Notes: generated by a model not told the origin, from the letters alone. A stretch of 64,000 nt of DNA from Natronobacterium haloterrestre (GCF_900112205.1 NZ_FOKW01000005.1:1-64000); one strand, 5' to 3'. Shown: positions 37,989 to 46,417, counted from the stretch's first letter. Program-made: numbers and translations.

Positions 37989-39107
37989 TCACGCCGCCAT
38001 CCCGCCGAACTCTTCTTCGTTGACCAGTGCCCGATACCGCTCCCGGACGGCGTCCCGGACGTGCTCGTTGACAGCCGTCGTCGAACTCACCTGTAGTTCC
38101 GTGAAGTGTTCCTCGGCGAGTTCGATCCACTCGGGGAGTGTGCCGGGAAGCTGATCCTGTTCGGCCTTCAGGTCGGTGAGAATCCGCCTGGCGTGATCCT
38201 CGGCGACGTCCTCGAAGGGGTCGGTTGCCTCGACCATCTCGCGCCCCTCCTCGAGGCCGAGCCGGTCGACGAGCGTGGCCCGTGTCTCCTCGAGGATCTC
38301 GCCGCGGACGCTGCGGGCCTGCGAGAGGACGTCGAACCGGCTCTCGATTTCGTTTTCGACGACCTGGTCGAACTCGCCGACCCGGAGGACGTAGCTCGAC
38401 TCCTCGAACTCGTTCTCGACTGCCTCCTCGATCTCCTCGGCGAGGTAGCGACCGTACTCGTCGATGGCCTCCTCGACCAGGTACTCCCCGTCGAGGTCGA
38501 CGATGTACCCCTCGCGGTCGAGGTAACGGATCACGTCCGAGGTCGCGTCGACGTCGATGACGCTCTCGAGGTCGCTGTGTGCGATCTTGCCGTTCGAGGC
38601 CTCCCGCTCGAGCCGGGAGTCGAGGCCTACGTCGTCGGCGTGTTCCTTGAGTTGCGGGCCGATGGTGTAGTAGTCGCGTTTCCCAGCGGTGATCCGGCGG
38701 AGGTAGTTCCGGTCCGCGAGTTCGTCGGCGAAGAATTCCATGTCGTCGATCGCCAGCGAGAACCGGGAGCGCAGCGTCTCGCCCGTCACGACGAGGCGTT
38801 GACCGAACAGGTTGGTCAGCTCTCGGGTGATGTTCATGTTCCCCTTCACGCCGAACGGGTCGACGTAAAAGACGCCGTCCCTGAGCTGTTCGAGATCGAC
38901 GAACTCGTCGGCGGCCATCTCGGTCAGCGCCTTGCGCATGTCGCTCGAGGACAGCGAGCGCGCGTTCACCAGCCCCACGTCCGCGCTCTCGTAGGCGGAC
39001 TTGATCTCCCCTTTCTGGTCGGAGACGTAGATAAATCCGTAGTTGTCCTGGGCGATGTCACGACAGACGTCTTCCAGGACGTCGGTATCGACCGGTAAGA
39101 GTGTCAT
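37989..39107 (-). CDS. Tandem winged-helix protein, first gene of AAA operon
   Basis: The 372-residue soluble protein seems built of repeated winged-helix units. Examples are VCRDIAQDNYGFIYVSDQKG, ADELADRNYLRRITAGKRDYYTIGP, and a unit with SNGKIAHSDLESVIDVDATS then REGYIVDLDGEYLVEEAI. A helical C-terminal part (about 225-372) follows. Repeated winged helices are seen in ESCRT-II subunits and in UFL1-type scaffold proteins (family knowledge); a DNA-binding role is the other option. It is the promoter-proximal gene of the operon, with a TATA-like tttagtatgc about 25-35 bases before the start. Confidence 0.72.
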   Translation of the reverse strand: MTLLPVDTDVLEDVCRDIAQDNYGFIYVSDQKGEIKSAYESADVGLVNARSLSSSDMRKALTEMAADEFVDLEQLRDGVFYVDPFGVKGNMNITRELTNLFGQRLVVTGETLRSRFSLAIDDMEFFADELADRNYLRRITAGKRDYYTIGPQLKEHADDVGLDSRLEREASNGKIAHSDLESVIDVDATSDVIRYLDREGYIVDLDGEYLVEEAIDEYGRYLAEEIEEAVENEFEESSYVLRVGEFDQVVENEIESRFDVLSQARSVRGEILEETRATLVDRLGLEEGREMVEATDPFEDVAEDHARRILTDLKAEQDQLPGTLPEWIELAEEHFTELQVSSTTAVNEHVRDAVRERYRALVNEEEFGGMAA

Positions 39108-39246
39108 TGTAGAGTGAGTTACATTCTCGCATACTAAACCTTGCGCCCGCGATATTCGTTTCTCGGTTCTCAGACCCTATTTCAACCGCTGGTCGGAGAG
39201 TTACTGGCCTCGAGTCATCTATCAGAAATAGTTCATTCCGCGCTTC

Positions 39247-39332
39247 GGTCGCGTCGGGGATCGGTCGTTGCCGTTCGCCCGTAGTCTTTGGTCGCGTCGT
39301 GGATCCGTCGCTGCCGTTCGCCCGAGTCTCCG
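39247..39332. repeat. Imperfect 43-base tandem duplication
   Basis: Two adjacent copies (about 39247-39289 and 39290-39332) share ggtcgcgtcg, ttgccgttcgcccg-like and agtct blocks with roughly five differences and one indel. They lie just after the stop of the HAD gene and before the promoter of the 39107 gene. The remaining DNA of this gap (39108-39246) shows no gene. Confidence 0.65.
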
Positions 39333-39333
39333 G

Positions 39334-39984
39334 TCACTCGATTCGCTCGAGGACGCCCTCCCGAAGTGCGGCCGGCGAGTCGACGACGGTGTCGGCCGGC
39401 GACCGGTCGATGTCGCCGTGGGCGTCGATCCGGTAGGCGACGACGGACGCGCCCGCTCGCGCACCCGCTGCGATCCCGTTCTCGGAGTCCTCCACGACGA
39501 CGCAGTCCTCCGCGGCGACCCCGAGTTCGTCGGCCGCGAACTCGAAGACGTCCGGCGCGGGCTTGCTCGCCGCGTCGATGTCGTCGGCGCTGATCACGCG
39601 GTCGAACTCGCCCTCGAGGTCGAACCGCTCGAGGACGACGCCGATCCAGTCGTGAGGGGAGGAGGAGACCAGCGCCGTCGACGCGTCGCGGTCGTCCAGT
39701 TCCCCGAGCAGGTCGCCGAGGCCGTCCAGCAGCGTGACCCGCTCGCCGTAGATCTCCTCGGCCGTCGCGGCGAACCGGTCGACGAACTCCTCGCGGGTGA
39801 TCTCGGTCCCGTACTCGTCCTCGAGGTAGTCGTAGATCTCGCGGTAGTTCATCCCGCTGATCTCGGCGAGGTCGACGTCGGCGTGGGGAACGGCGGCGGG
39901 GAGGATCTCCTCGCGCTCGAAGCGAACCCAGTAGTCCTCGCTGTCGACGAGGACGCCGTCCATGTCGAACAGTACCGCCCGCAT
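39334..39984 (-). CDS. HAD-family hydrolase, beta-phosphoglucomutase-like
   Basis: The 216-residue protein has all HAD motifs. Motif I is FDMDGVLVDS with nucleophile Asp7 and acid Asp9. Motif II is ALVSSSPHDW. The lysine of motif III lies in AASKPAPDVFEFAA, and motif IV is VVVEDSENGIAAG. A helical cap sits between motif I and motif II, as in phosphoglucomutase/phosphatase subfamily I members. Likely a small-molecule phosphatase or mutase in the cytosol; substrate not determinable. It abuts the DJ-1/PfpI gene upstream with no gap. Confidence 0.92.
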   Translation of the reverse strand: MRAVLFDMDGVLVDSEDYWVRFEREEILPAAVPHADVDLAEISGMNYREIYDYLEDEYGTEITREEFVDRFAATAEEIYGERVTLLDGLGDLLGELDDRDASTALVSSSPHDWIGVVLERFDLEGEFDRVISADDIDAASKPAPDVFEFAADELGVAAEDCVVVEDSENGIAAGARAGASVVAYRIDAHGDIDRSPADTVVDSPAALREGVLERIE

Positions 39985-40581
39985 CTACCCGAACACCTCC
40001 CCGCGGCGCTCGTGGGCCATCCGTTCGCCGACGGCCTCGGCGACGTCTTCGCCGAACTCCCGTTCGACGATCCACAGCGCGAGGTCGATCCCCGAGGTGA
40101 CCCCGCCCGCCGAGAGCACGTCGCCGTCGTCGACGACCCGCTCGTCGAGCACGGTGGCGTCGGTCGCCGCGAGGTCGTCGACCGCAACCGGGTGGGTGGC
40201 GGCCGGTCGCCCCTCGAGCAGCCCAGCCTCGGAGAGGATCATCGCGCCGGTACAGACCGACGCGACCGTCGCGCCAGCGGTGTACCGTTCGTCGACCGCG
40301 TCCGGGAGCGAGCCGTCCTCGACGACCGCCCGGACCCCGCCCTCGCCGGTCCAGCCGCCGCCGGGGACGACGAGGAGGTCCGGTTCGCCGAGCGTTCCCT
40401 GTGATTCGACGCCCAACCCGTGGCTCGCGGCCACGATGTCGTCGTCCCCCTCGAGCGTCACGAGTCGGGTCTCGAGATCGGCCCCGAGGTCGGCAGCGTT
40501 CTCGAAGACCTCGTAGGGGCCGATCGCGTCGAGTTCGTCGAACCCGTCGAACAGTACGATCTCGGCGGTCGTCTCGCTCAT
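39985..40581 (-). CDS. DJ-1/PfpI family protein
   Basis: I chose the ATG at 40581 (198 residues, SETTAEIVLFDGFDELDAIG); the open frame extends further upstream but reads as shadow. The glutamine-amidotransferase-like fold is shown by VVPGGGW and the nucleophile elbow ASVCTGAMILSEAGLLEG with Cys110. Family members act as glyoxalases, deglycases, isonitrile hydratases or chaperones; the DELDAIGPYEVF segment resembles the isonitrile hydratase/transcription-regulator-like branch. Co-transcribed with the HAD gene. Confidence 0.9.
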   Translation of the reverse strand: MSETTAEIVLFDGFDELDAIGPYEVFENAADLGADLETRLVTLEGDDDIVAASHGLGVESQGTLGEPDLLVVPGGGWTGEGGVRAVVEDGSLPDAVDERYTAGATVASVCTGAMILSEAGLLEGRPAATHPVAVDDLAATDATVLDERVVDDGDVLSAGGVTSGIDLALWIVEREFGEDVAEAVGERMAHERRGEVFG

Positions 40582-40803
40582 GGTGAACCGATCGCCGGCG
40601 GCCGGGAAACGCCTTGCGCCTACGGCAGACGGCGGCCGGCCGACGTTCGGTCGTCGCTCCCCATGGTCCGCCCGGTGCCAGAGCGCGAGGCCTCGAGCCG
40701 TCTCGAGGACGGCACGGTTCGCCCGTCGGCCGCCGCCCACGGTCCGGGATGCTCGGAGCGCAAACCCCCACCGTTCATACACGTTCCCCGTCTCGAGCGA
40801 CGT

Positions 40804-41124
40804 ATGGACGTCGACGACGCCCAACGACAGGTAGCGGAGTTCGTCCAGGAGCACGACCTCGAGACGCCCCCCGAGTTCCGACTGCTCGATCTCGTCTCCG
40901 AGATGGGCGAACTCGCCAAGGACGCCAACACGTCGACCGATTACGGCGACGCTCCCGCCGATCTCGACCTCGCCGCCGACGAGGTCGGCGACGCGCTGTT
41001 CGCCCTGCTGGCGCTCGCCGACGCCCTCGAGATCGACGCCGAGGCGGCGCTCGCGGAAGCGCTCGAGAAGTACGAGGCGCGGATGGCGACCGGCGCCGAG
41101 GAGTCGCCGGGCTCCGGAGAGTAG
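40804..41124 (+). CDS. MazG-type nucleotide pyrophosphohydrolase
   Basis: The 106-residue all-alpha NTP pyrophosphatase starts at the ATG at 40804. It has the metal-binding motifs LVSEMGELAKDAN and ADEVGDALFALLALAD. It would hydrolyse (d)NTPs to monophosphates, with a housecleaning role inferred from the family. It stands alone on the plus strand, convergent with the HD gene 12 bases away. Confidence 0.9.
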   Translation: MDVDDAQRQVAEFVQEHDLETPPEFRLLDLVSEMGELAKDANTSTDYGDAPADLDLAADEVGDALFALLALADALEIDAEAALAEALEKYEARMATGAEESPGSGE

Positions 41125-41136
41125 CGAGGAGGAGCG

Positions 41137-42318
41137 TCAGGGACGGACGTTCGCGCCGTCCTCGAGATCGAGCACCGTCGCCGCCGCCTCGCCGACCGGC
41201 TCGAGGACCGATTCCGGCGCGTAGACGCCGAGCCGCCAGATCTCCCGCGCGCAGGCGTCCAGTCCCGCCACGAGCGACGAACGTTCCTCGAGCCGGCGGA
41301 GATCGCCGTCGACGACGATCCGTGCCCGCGATTCCGGCGAACTCGGCTCGCCGGGGCTGTCCAGGACGACCGCCTCGGGATCGACGCCCGCGATCTCGGC
41401 GATCTCCCGCTCGAGGGCGCGCGTGCGGTCGTAGTCGAGCCCCCGGAACCCGGCGGGCACCGCGTCGCGGCGCGCCCAGATCGCCCGCTTGTAGAGGTCG
41501 CGGTCGCGGATGCGGTCGGCGAACGCGGCCGTCCCGTCGTACTCCGCGAGCGTCGCCAGCAGGTCGGCGTCGGTCAGGCGCGCGAACGACTCGGGATCGA
41601 CGACGCCGTCGGCGAGGAGTCGCTCGCTCGCCCGGTCGAGCATCGCCCCAGCGATCCGGGAGACGTGGTGCCGGTAGACCGTCGCGTTCATCAGCGTCCG
41701 GGCGATCAGCGCGCTCTCGGCCGTCGCGACGTTGCCCTCCTCGAGGGCCAGTTCGCCGTCGACGACCTCGAGGGCGTACAGCAGCCGCGCGTGATCGATC
41801 GTCCCGTAGGGAACGCCCGTGTGGTGGGCGTCCCGCACCAGGTAGTCCATCCGATCGACGTCCAGCGTGCCGGCGACGAGTTCCCCCAGCGGGCCGCGGC
41901 CGTCGACCGTCGCGGCGACGGCCCCGGGCTCGAGCCCGTGGTCCTCGAGGACGCGCCCGAGGTCCGTCGACTCGAGCAGCCACTCGATCTCGTCGTGGTG
42001 ACGGCCGAGATGGCGCTCGATGGCGGCCTCGGTCTGGTGACCGAACGGGCCGTGGCCGACGTCGTGGACGAGCGCGGCGATCCGGAGCCGGCGGTCGATG
42101 TCGTCCTCGATCGGCAGCCGCTCGACGGCCTCCGAGGCGAGGTGATAGACGCCGAGACTGTGCTCGAACCGGGTGTGGTTCGCGGAGGGATAGACGAGCT
42201 GGACCGTACTCAACTGGCGGACGTACCGGAGCCGCTGCATCGGCGCGGTATCGAGCAGCGCCTCCGCGGCTGGCTCGAGTTCGATGTAGTCGTGGACGCT
42301 GTCCTTGATGACGGTCAT
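41137..42318 (-). CDS. HD-domain phosphohydrolase
   Basis: The 393-residue protein carries the HD signature with metal ligands in NHTRFEHSLGVYHL (His53), ALVHDVGHGPFGHQTE (His85, Asp86 and following histidines) and a later MDYLVRDAHHTG segment. The order and length match the YwfO/SAMHD1-like HD hydrolase family, which acts on (d)NTPs or other phosphorylated nucleotides (family knowledge). It is followed on the other strand by MazG, another nucleotide-cleansing enzyme. Confidence 0.92.
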   Translation of the reverse strand: MTVIKDSVHDYIELEPAAEALLDTAPMQRLRYVRQLSTVQLVYPSANHTRFEHSLGVYHLASEAVERLPIEDDIDRRLRIAALVHDVGHGPFGHQTEAAIERHLGRHHDEIEWLLESTDLGRVLEDHGLEPGAVAATVDGRGPLGELVAGTLDVDRMDYLVRDAHHTGVPYGTIDHARLLYALEVVDGELALEEGNVATAESALIARTLMNATVYRHHVSRIAGAMLDRASERLLADGVVDPESFARLTDADLLATLAEYDGTAAFADRIRDRDLYKRAIWARRDAVPAGFRGLDYDRTRALEREIAEIAGVDPEAVVLDSPGEPSSPESRARIVVDGDLRRLEERSSLVAGLDACAREIWRLGVYAPESVLEPVGEAAATVLDLEDGANVRP

Positions 42319-42411
42319 TGCGGCACACTCGTCGCGGAGGTCGTATAGACGCGGTGGTTCCCGATCGGTCCCGTCGGGGCCGGAACGGAGCGAGGTGGGA
42401 TCGACGCGCCG

Positions 42412-42912
42412 CTACAGTACCGCCCGATCGATCTGGCGATACGTCTCCTCGAGCGACCCCGAGTTGTCGATCTCGACGTGGTCGCGCTCGAGCGGATCGA
42501 ACGTCTCGCGCAACTGGAGGTGTTGCTCGAACTGGGCGTCACTGACGGCGTTCGTGCGGTCCTCGAGCCGTTCCCGGACGACCTCGAGATCGCACGTCAC
42601 CCGGACGAAGGCCCGAGCGGCCTCGACCGTCCGCGCGATCTCGGCCGCGCGGTCGCGGTACGGCCTCGACTGGAACGTCGCATCGAGGACGACGTTGCGG
42701 CCCGACTCGAGGTCCGAACGGGCACGCTCGAGGAGTTCGGCATAGGTGGCGTCCGTCTCCTCGGAGGAGTAACTCGGTTCCGGGAACAGTTCCTTTCGGA
42801 CCTCGTCGCTCCGGTAGCGGTTGGCCGGGAGCCGCTCGGCGGTGTAGGCCGAGGCAGCCGATTTACCCACGCCCGGCAGCCCGCAGTAGACGATCAGCGA
42901 TGGACGGGACAC
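42412..42912 (-). CDS. P-loop small-molecule kinase
   Basis: The 166-residue protein has an N-terminal Walker A GLPGVGKS (11-18), a switch-like segment NRYRSDEVRKELFP and a Walker-B-like NVVLDATFQS, then VRVTCDLEVVRERLEDR. This arrangement is that of zeta-toxin/AAA_33-type kinases acting on nucleosides, sugars, antibiotics or tRNA-linked serine. The substrate is unknown. It is monocistronic, with AT-richer DNA upstream. Confidence 0.88.
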   Translation of the reverse strand: MSRPSLIVYCGLPGVGKSAASAYTAERLPANRYRSDEVRKELFPEPSYSSEETDATYAELLERARSDLESGRNVVLDATFQSRPYRDRAAEIARTVEAARAFVRVTCDLEVVRERLEDRTNAVSDAQFEQHLQLRETFDPLERDHVEIDNSGSLEETYRQIDRAVL

Positions 42913-43401
42913 AGGGTCCTATCGACGGTACTGGTACTAAATCCGAACGGATTCCGACGCCCGGTATCGGCTCCGTTCCAATCGAATTCTCGAGAGACGA
43001 AGCCCGGCGGACGAGTCTGTAACGACGACGCGACGGGGGAGCGAACACGGATCGGTTTCGGTCGTCCGCCGATCGGACGCGTTCGGGGATGTCGTCGGTC
43101 TCGGATAGAGGAGACATAGAGAATACGTTCGTCACCTAATGTAACAATCGGAAGAATACGGCTACATAACACAAACTTCCCAATTTCATTAGCAGTGTTC
43201 GAAAGGAATAGTTCAGCAAGATGCAGTCGAATACCGAGGCCCATCAGCTCCCTCGGTGTCCGTTCGCGCTCCACAAAACTCGACCCAATACTGCCGATAC
43301 AGTCACTGAAGCGGCCGGTTTCGGCATGAACCGGCCGAAGTTCCTCCCGCCTCACTTTTCAGTCTTCCCTAAACGCGATCGATCGAGGGGCGAGTTGTAG
43401 G
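42913..43401. other. Gene-poor gap with hairpin between kinase and phn operon
   Basis: The gap is less GC-rich than its flanks, especially about 43120-43230. It contains a hairpin with 9-base arms (43312-43320 and 43329-43337, cggccggtt/aaccggccg, loop of 8), about 65 bases past the phnE stop on the minus strand. It may mark the operon end, although no T-run follows. A 59-codon plus-strand frame from 43221 to 43400 has no features I recognise. Confidence 0.45.
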
Positions 43402-44418
43402 CTAGTCCCGTTTCTTCGTCGTCAGACCGAGCCACTTGTTCGGGTCGAAGAGGTCGCGGACGGCCTCCGTGAAGCTCTTCCCGGAGTGCTCGCCGGGGCG
43501 GAGCCGGGCGCGAATCCGCGACGACACGAGTTCGATGCCGAGCACGACGATGAAGACCATAATGAGGCCGGCCGCGGTCTGCCGGAACTGGAAGAGGTCC
43601 TGACTGTTCCGGATCATATATCCGAGGCCGCCGGCGCCAACGACGCCCAGGGAGATGGCGATCCTGGTATTGATCTCGAGGATGTACAGCGTCCACGCGA
43701 TGAACGACCGCGAGACCTGACTGAGCATCCCGAAGCTGACCGTCTGCGTGCCCGAGGCGCCGGTCGACCGGATCGCCTCGATCGGGCCTTCCTCGATCTC
43801 CTCGAGGTCGTCGGTGAACAGGCGGCCGAGGTTTCCGATGCTGTCGGTTGCGATCGCCAGCACCGCGGTGACCTGACCGGGCGGGCCGATGGGGATGTAC
43901 AGGAAGATCCAGACGATCGCGGGGATCGCGCGGATGGCGCTTAGGGTGCCGCGGAAGATGAAATTGAACGGGAACGGCATGACGCGCTCGCTGCCGAGCA
44001 CGCCGAGAACGAGCGCGAACGGGAACGCCATCACGGTCCCCATGAAGCCGAGTAGCAGCGTCACGAGGCTGGCCTTCACGAGCGACTGCCGGGACGAACC
44101 GAGGCTGTCGATGATCGGCTGCCCGAAGTCGCGGAAGCTCGCCGGAATCGCTCGCAGGCCCGTGATTTCGTTGTCCTTCGTGTAAACGGTGAAGTTCTGG
44201 AAGTCCGGTGGGAAGAACCCCTCCCGGATGAAATCGTACATCTTGGGGAACCGCCGCGCGACGACTTCCGCCTGGAACCCGATGAAGCCCAGCCCCCAGT
44301 AGGTGACACCGAGGACGGCGGCGACGAGCGTCACCCAGAGCACGTACTTCAGGTGGCGGACGCGCCGCAGTTCTTGGAGTTTCTCGCGAACCTCGGGGCC
44401 GGTCGACTCCTGAGTCAC
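43402..44418 (-). CDS. phnE: Phosphonate/phosphite ABC transporter permease
   Basis: The 338-residue inner-membrane permease has about six hydrophobic segments and the conserved cytoplasmic loop SIGNLGRLFTDDLEEIEEGP, the EAA-type loop that contacts the ATPase. The N terminus has an additional helix (KYVLWVTLVAAVLGVTYWGL). The start is a GTG that overlaps the phnC stop. With PhnC and PhnD it forms an importer for phosphonate, phosphite or phosphate-like oxyanions. No C-P lyase or other phosphonate catabolism gene is in the window. Confidence 0.93.
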   Translation of the reverse strand: MTQESTGPEVREKLQELRRVRHLKYVLWVTLVAAVLGVTYWGLGFIGFQAEVVARRFPKMYDFIREGFFPPDFQNFTVYTKDNEITGLRAIPASFRDFGQPIIDSLGSSRQSLVKASLVTLLLGFMGTVMAFPFALVLGVLGSERVMPFPFNFIFRGTLSAIRAIPAIVWIFLYIPIGPPGQVTAVLAIATDSIGNLGRLFTDDLEEIEEGPIEAIRSTGASGTQTVSFGMLSQVSRSFIAWTLYILEINTRIAISLGVVGAGGLGYMIRNSQDLFQFRQTAAGLIMVFIVVLGIELVSSRIRARLRPGEHSGKSFTEAVRDLFDPNKWLGLTTKKRD

Positions 44419-45236
44419 GCGCCGTCACCTCCGCCCGCCGCTGCGCTCGCGTCAGCGGCCCCGGACTGTACGGTGTCCGTACCGGTCGGGTCCGTCGAGA
44501 GGTTGTCGCCGGTGGCGTCCTCGCCGTAGTAGATTTCGTCCATCCGCTCCATCGTGAGGTCGTCGGCGTCGCCGTCGAAGATGACTTCGCCGTCGCGGAT
44601 GCCGAGGAATCGGTCGCCGAACTCGCGGGCGATGTTTACCTGGTGGAGGCTCGTGACCGTGGTGAGGTCCTGTTTGTCGGCGGCCTTCTTCAGGTAGCGC
44701 ATTACGTCGCGGGCGGCCTTCGGGTCGAGGCTGGCGACGGGTTCGTCCGCGAGCAGAATCCCGGGTTCCTGGACGAGCGCGCGAGCGATGCCGACGCGCT
44801 GCTTCTGGCCGCCGCTCATGGACTCGGCGCGCTGCCCGGCCTCTTCCAGGAGGCCGACGGTCTGGAGGGCTTCCAGCGCGTTTTTCTTGTCGTACTCGGA
44901 GTGGAGGCCGAGCGCGCTCCGCAGCAGGCCGTTCCGGGAGAGCGCGCCGGAGAGGGCGTTCCCGAACGCGGTCTTGCTCTCCAGGAGGTAATGCTCCTGG
45001 AACACCATGCCGACGTCGCTCCGGTTGCCCTTGATCTCGTCGCCGCCGATAGTGACCGTTCCCTCACTCGGCTGCGTGAGCCCGTTCAGCACGCGCAGCA
45101 TCGTGGACTTGCCGGCACCCGACGGCCCCAGTAGGATGACGAACTCCCCTTCCGGAATCGTAAACGACACGTCGTCGAGTGCGACCGTGTCCTCGTCGTA
45201 TATCTTGCTGACGTTTTCGAACTCGATCTTTGGCAT
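44415..45236 (-). CDS. phnC: Phosphonate/phosphite ABC transporter ATP-binding protein
   Basis: The 273-residue ATPase has Walker A GPSGAGKST (37-45), Q-loop VFQEHYLLESKTAFGN, signature MSGGQKQRVGIARAL, Walker B ILLADEPVASLD and the switch histidine in TVTSLHQVNIAREFG. These match the PhnC subfamily. A disordered Ala/Gly/Asp tail (about 240-273) extends the usual length. It lies between phnD (78 bases upstream) and phnE (overlap of 4). Confidence 0.95.
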   Translation of the reverse strand: MPKIEFENVSKIYDEDTVALDDVSFTIPEGEFVILLGPSGAGKSTMLRVLNGLTQPSEGTVTIGGDEIKGNRSDVGMVFQEHYLLESKTAFGNALSGALSRNGLLRSALGLHSEYDKKNALEALQTVGLLEEAGQRAESMSGGQKQRVGIARALVQEPGILLADEPVASLDPKAARDVMRYLKKAADKQDLTTVTSLHQVNIAREFGDRFLGIRDGEVIFDGDADDLTMERMDEIYYGEDATGDNLSTDPTGTDTVQSGAADASAAAGGGDGA

Positions 45237-45314
45237 GAGTTGGGTCCTTGGATAGATAGGGATTCAGCCGCCGGAAAAGCGGCCCGAACTGTCGTCACAG
45301 GCGTCGTGACCGCC

Positions 45315-46358
45315 TCACTCGAAGATGTCAGTCCCGACGCCGAGTTCGTCAGCGACGTCGATGACGGACTGGTACTCTTCCTGGCCGGCTTCGCGGACGT
45401 CAGAGAACCAGAGGTCGTCGTCGGTGCCTTCCTCGCCGTCCTGGCCGTGGTAGATGCTGTCCGGGCCCTCGAGGAACGCGTTCTGGATCGCGGTCTTCTC
45501 CTCCTCGCTGAGCTCAGGGGAGACCACGATAGGCGCGCGCGGCAGGCCAGTGTCCTCGTGAAGCGTCGTCGCGACCTCCTGGAACTCATCGGGGGACGGG
45601 CCGGTGCTCGTGTCACGCACGAACCCGCCCATCGCGGCGGCGTCGACCTGGCCCTGTTCGAGGAGCGTGTACGAACTGACGTGCCCGCCGGCGAAGCGCG
45701 CGTCGAACTCCGCCTGCGATCCGTTGCCGTCGGGGAGTTCGCCGATGTCGAGGCCGCCATCCGCGGACATGCTGTACAGCGGGTAGAGCGCGCCACTGGT
45801 GGACAGCTGGTCGGAGAACGCGACTGTCTTCCCGGAGAGGTCCGAGAGTTCCGTGATGTCGCTGTCGTTGGACACGGCGATGATGCTGCTGTACTCCCAG
45901 CTTCCGTAGCCGTACCGCTGGAGGATGATTTCGGCGTTGCCGGTCATGACGCCGAGGCCGGCCGCGAACGGCCCGGTCTCGGCAACGTCCGTCGTCCCCT
46001 GGCCGAGGGACTGGATGACGGCGCTGTAGTTGCTGCCGATGTTCCCGGAGACCTCGAGACCGTCGGAGGTCTCGTAGTTCTCCGTGGCGTAGGTGCCGAT
46101 ATGGTCGAGCAGGGGAGCGTACTGGACTTCGAGGTCTTCCTGAGGGACGGACGGCGAGATACCGACGTCTATGGTTCCGTCGCCGCCGAACGCCAGTTCG
46201 TCGGCGGAATCGGTGGTCTGGTCGCCGGAATCCGTCATATCGTCCCCGTCGGACTCCGTCGTCTCGTCACCGTCTTCGTCGCCGCCGCCGGTGCAGCCGG
46301 CGAGGCCTGCGATACTTGTCGCACCTGCGAGCGTGAGGAATTTGCGTCGTCCCGCCAT
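45315..46358 (-). CDS. phnD: Phosphate/phosphite/phosphonate-binding lipoprotein
   Basis: The start is the ATG at 46358 (347 residues): AGRRKFLTLAGATSIAGLAGC holds a twin-arginine-like GRRKF and a lipobox LAGC with Cys22, so the protein is a Tat-exported lipoprotein, as is usual in haloarchaea. A Thr/Asp-rich tether follows. The mature domain matches PhnD-type periplasmic-binding folds (IDVGISPSVPQEDLEVQYAP; GTTDVAETGPFAAGLG; GKTVAFSDQLSTSGALYPLY). First gene of phnDCE. Confidence 0.93.
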   Translation of the reverse strand: MAGRRKFLTLAGATSIAGLAGCTGGGDEDGDETTESDGDDMTDSGDQTTDSADELAFGGDGTIDVGISPSVPQEDLEVQYAPLLDHIGTYATENYETSDGLEVSGNIGSNYSAVIQSLGQGTTDVAETGPFAAGLGVMTGNAEIILQRYGYGSWEYSSIIAVSNDSDITELSDLSGKTVAFSDQLSTSGALYPLYSMSADGGLDIGELPDGNGSQAEFDARFAGGHVSSYTLLEQGQVDAAAMGGFVRDTSTGPSPDEFQEVATTLHEDTGLPRAPIVVSPELSEEEKTAIQNAFLEGPDSIYHGQDGEEGTDDDLWFSDVREAGQEEYQSVIDVADELGVGTDIFE

Positions 46359-46385
46359 GAGGAATTCGTTTGTGAATACGAGAGA

Positions 46386-46417
46386 TAGTTGAAAAGTGTT
46401 CCCATTCAACTATATAG
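46386..46417 (-). promoter_or_regulatory. phnD promoter with overlapping inverted repeat
   Basis: A perfect inverted repeat with 9-base arms (ATAGTTGAA 46385-46393, TTCAACTAT 46405-46413, spacer of 11) runs into a TATA box (tatatag, 46411-46417). The TATA box sits about 55 bases before the phnD start on the minus strand and is nearly symmetric, so it could also serve the plus strand. A repressor or activator bound to the repeat would sit beside the polymerase; phosphate control is a guess from the operon content. Confidence 0.5.

Noticed and set aside
43312-43337. Hairpin as a transcription terminator for phnDCE
   Set aside because: No T-rich stretch follows on the minus strand, and archaeal termination relies on T-runs rather than hairpins; kept only as a note.
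42894-43355. 153-codon minus-strand frame in the gap before phnE
   Set aside because: The composition is not acidic, it overlaps the kinase start, and no domain is visible.
43221-43400. 59-codon plus-strand ORF beside phnE
   Set aside because: No recognisable motif, no ribosome-binding site of note, and it contains the hairpin at 43312-43337; too weak to call a gene.
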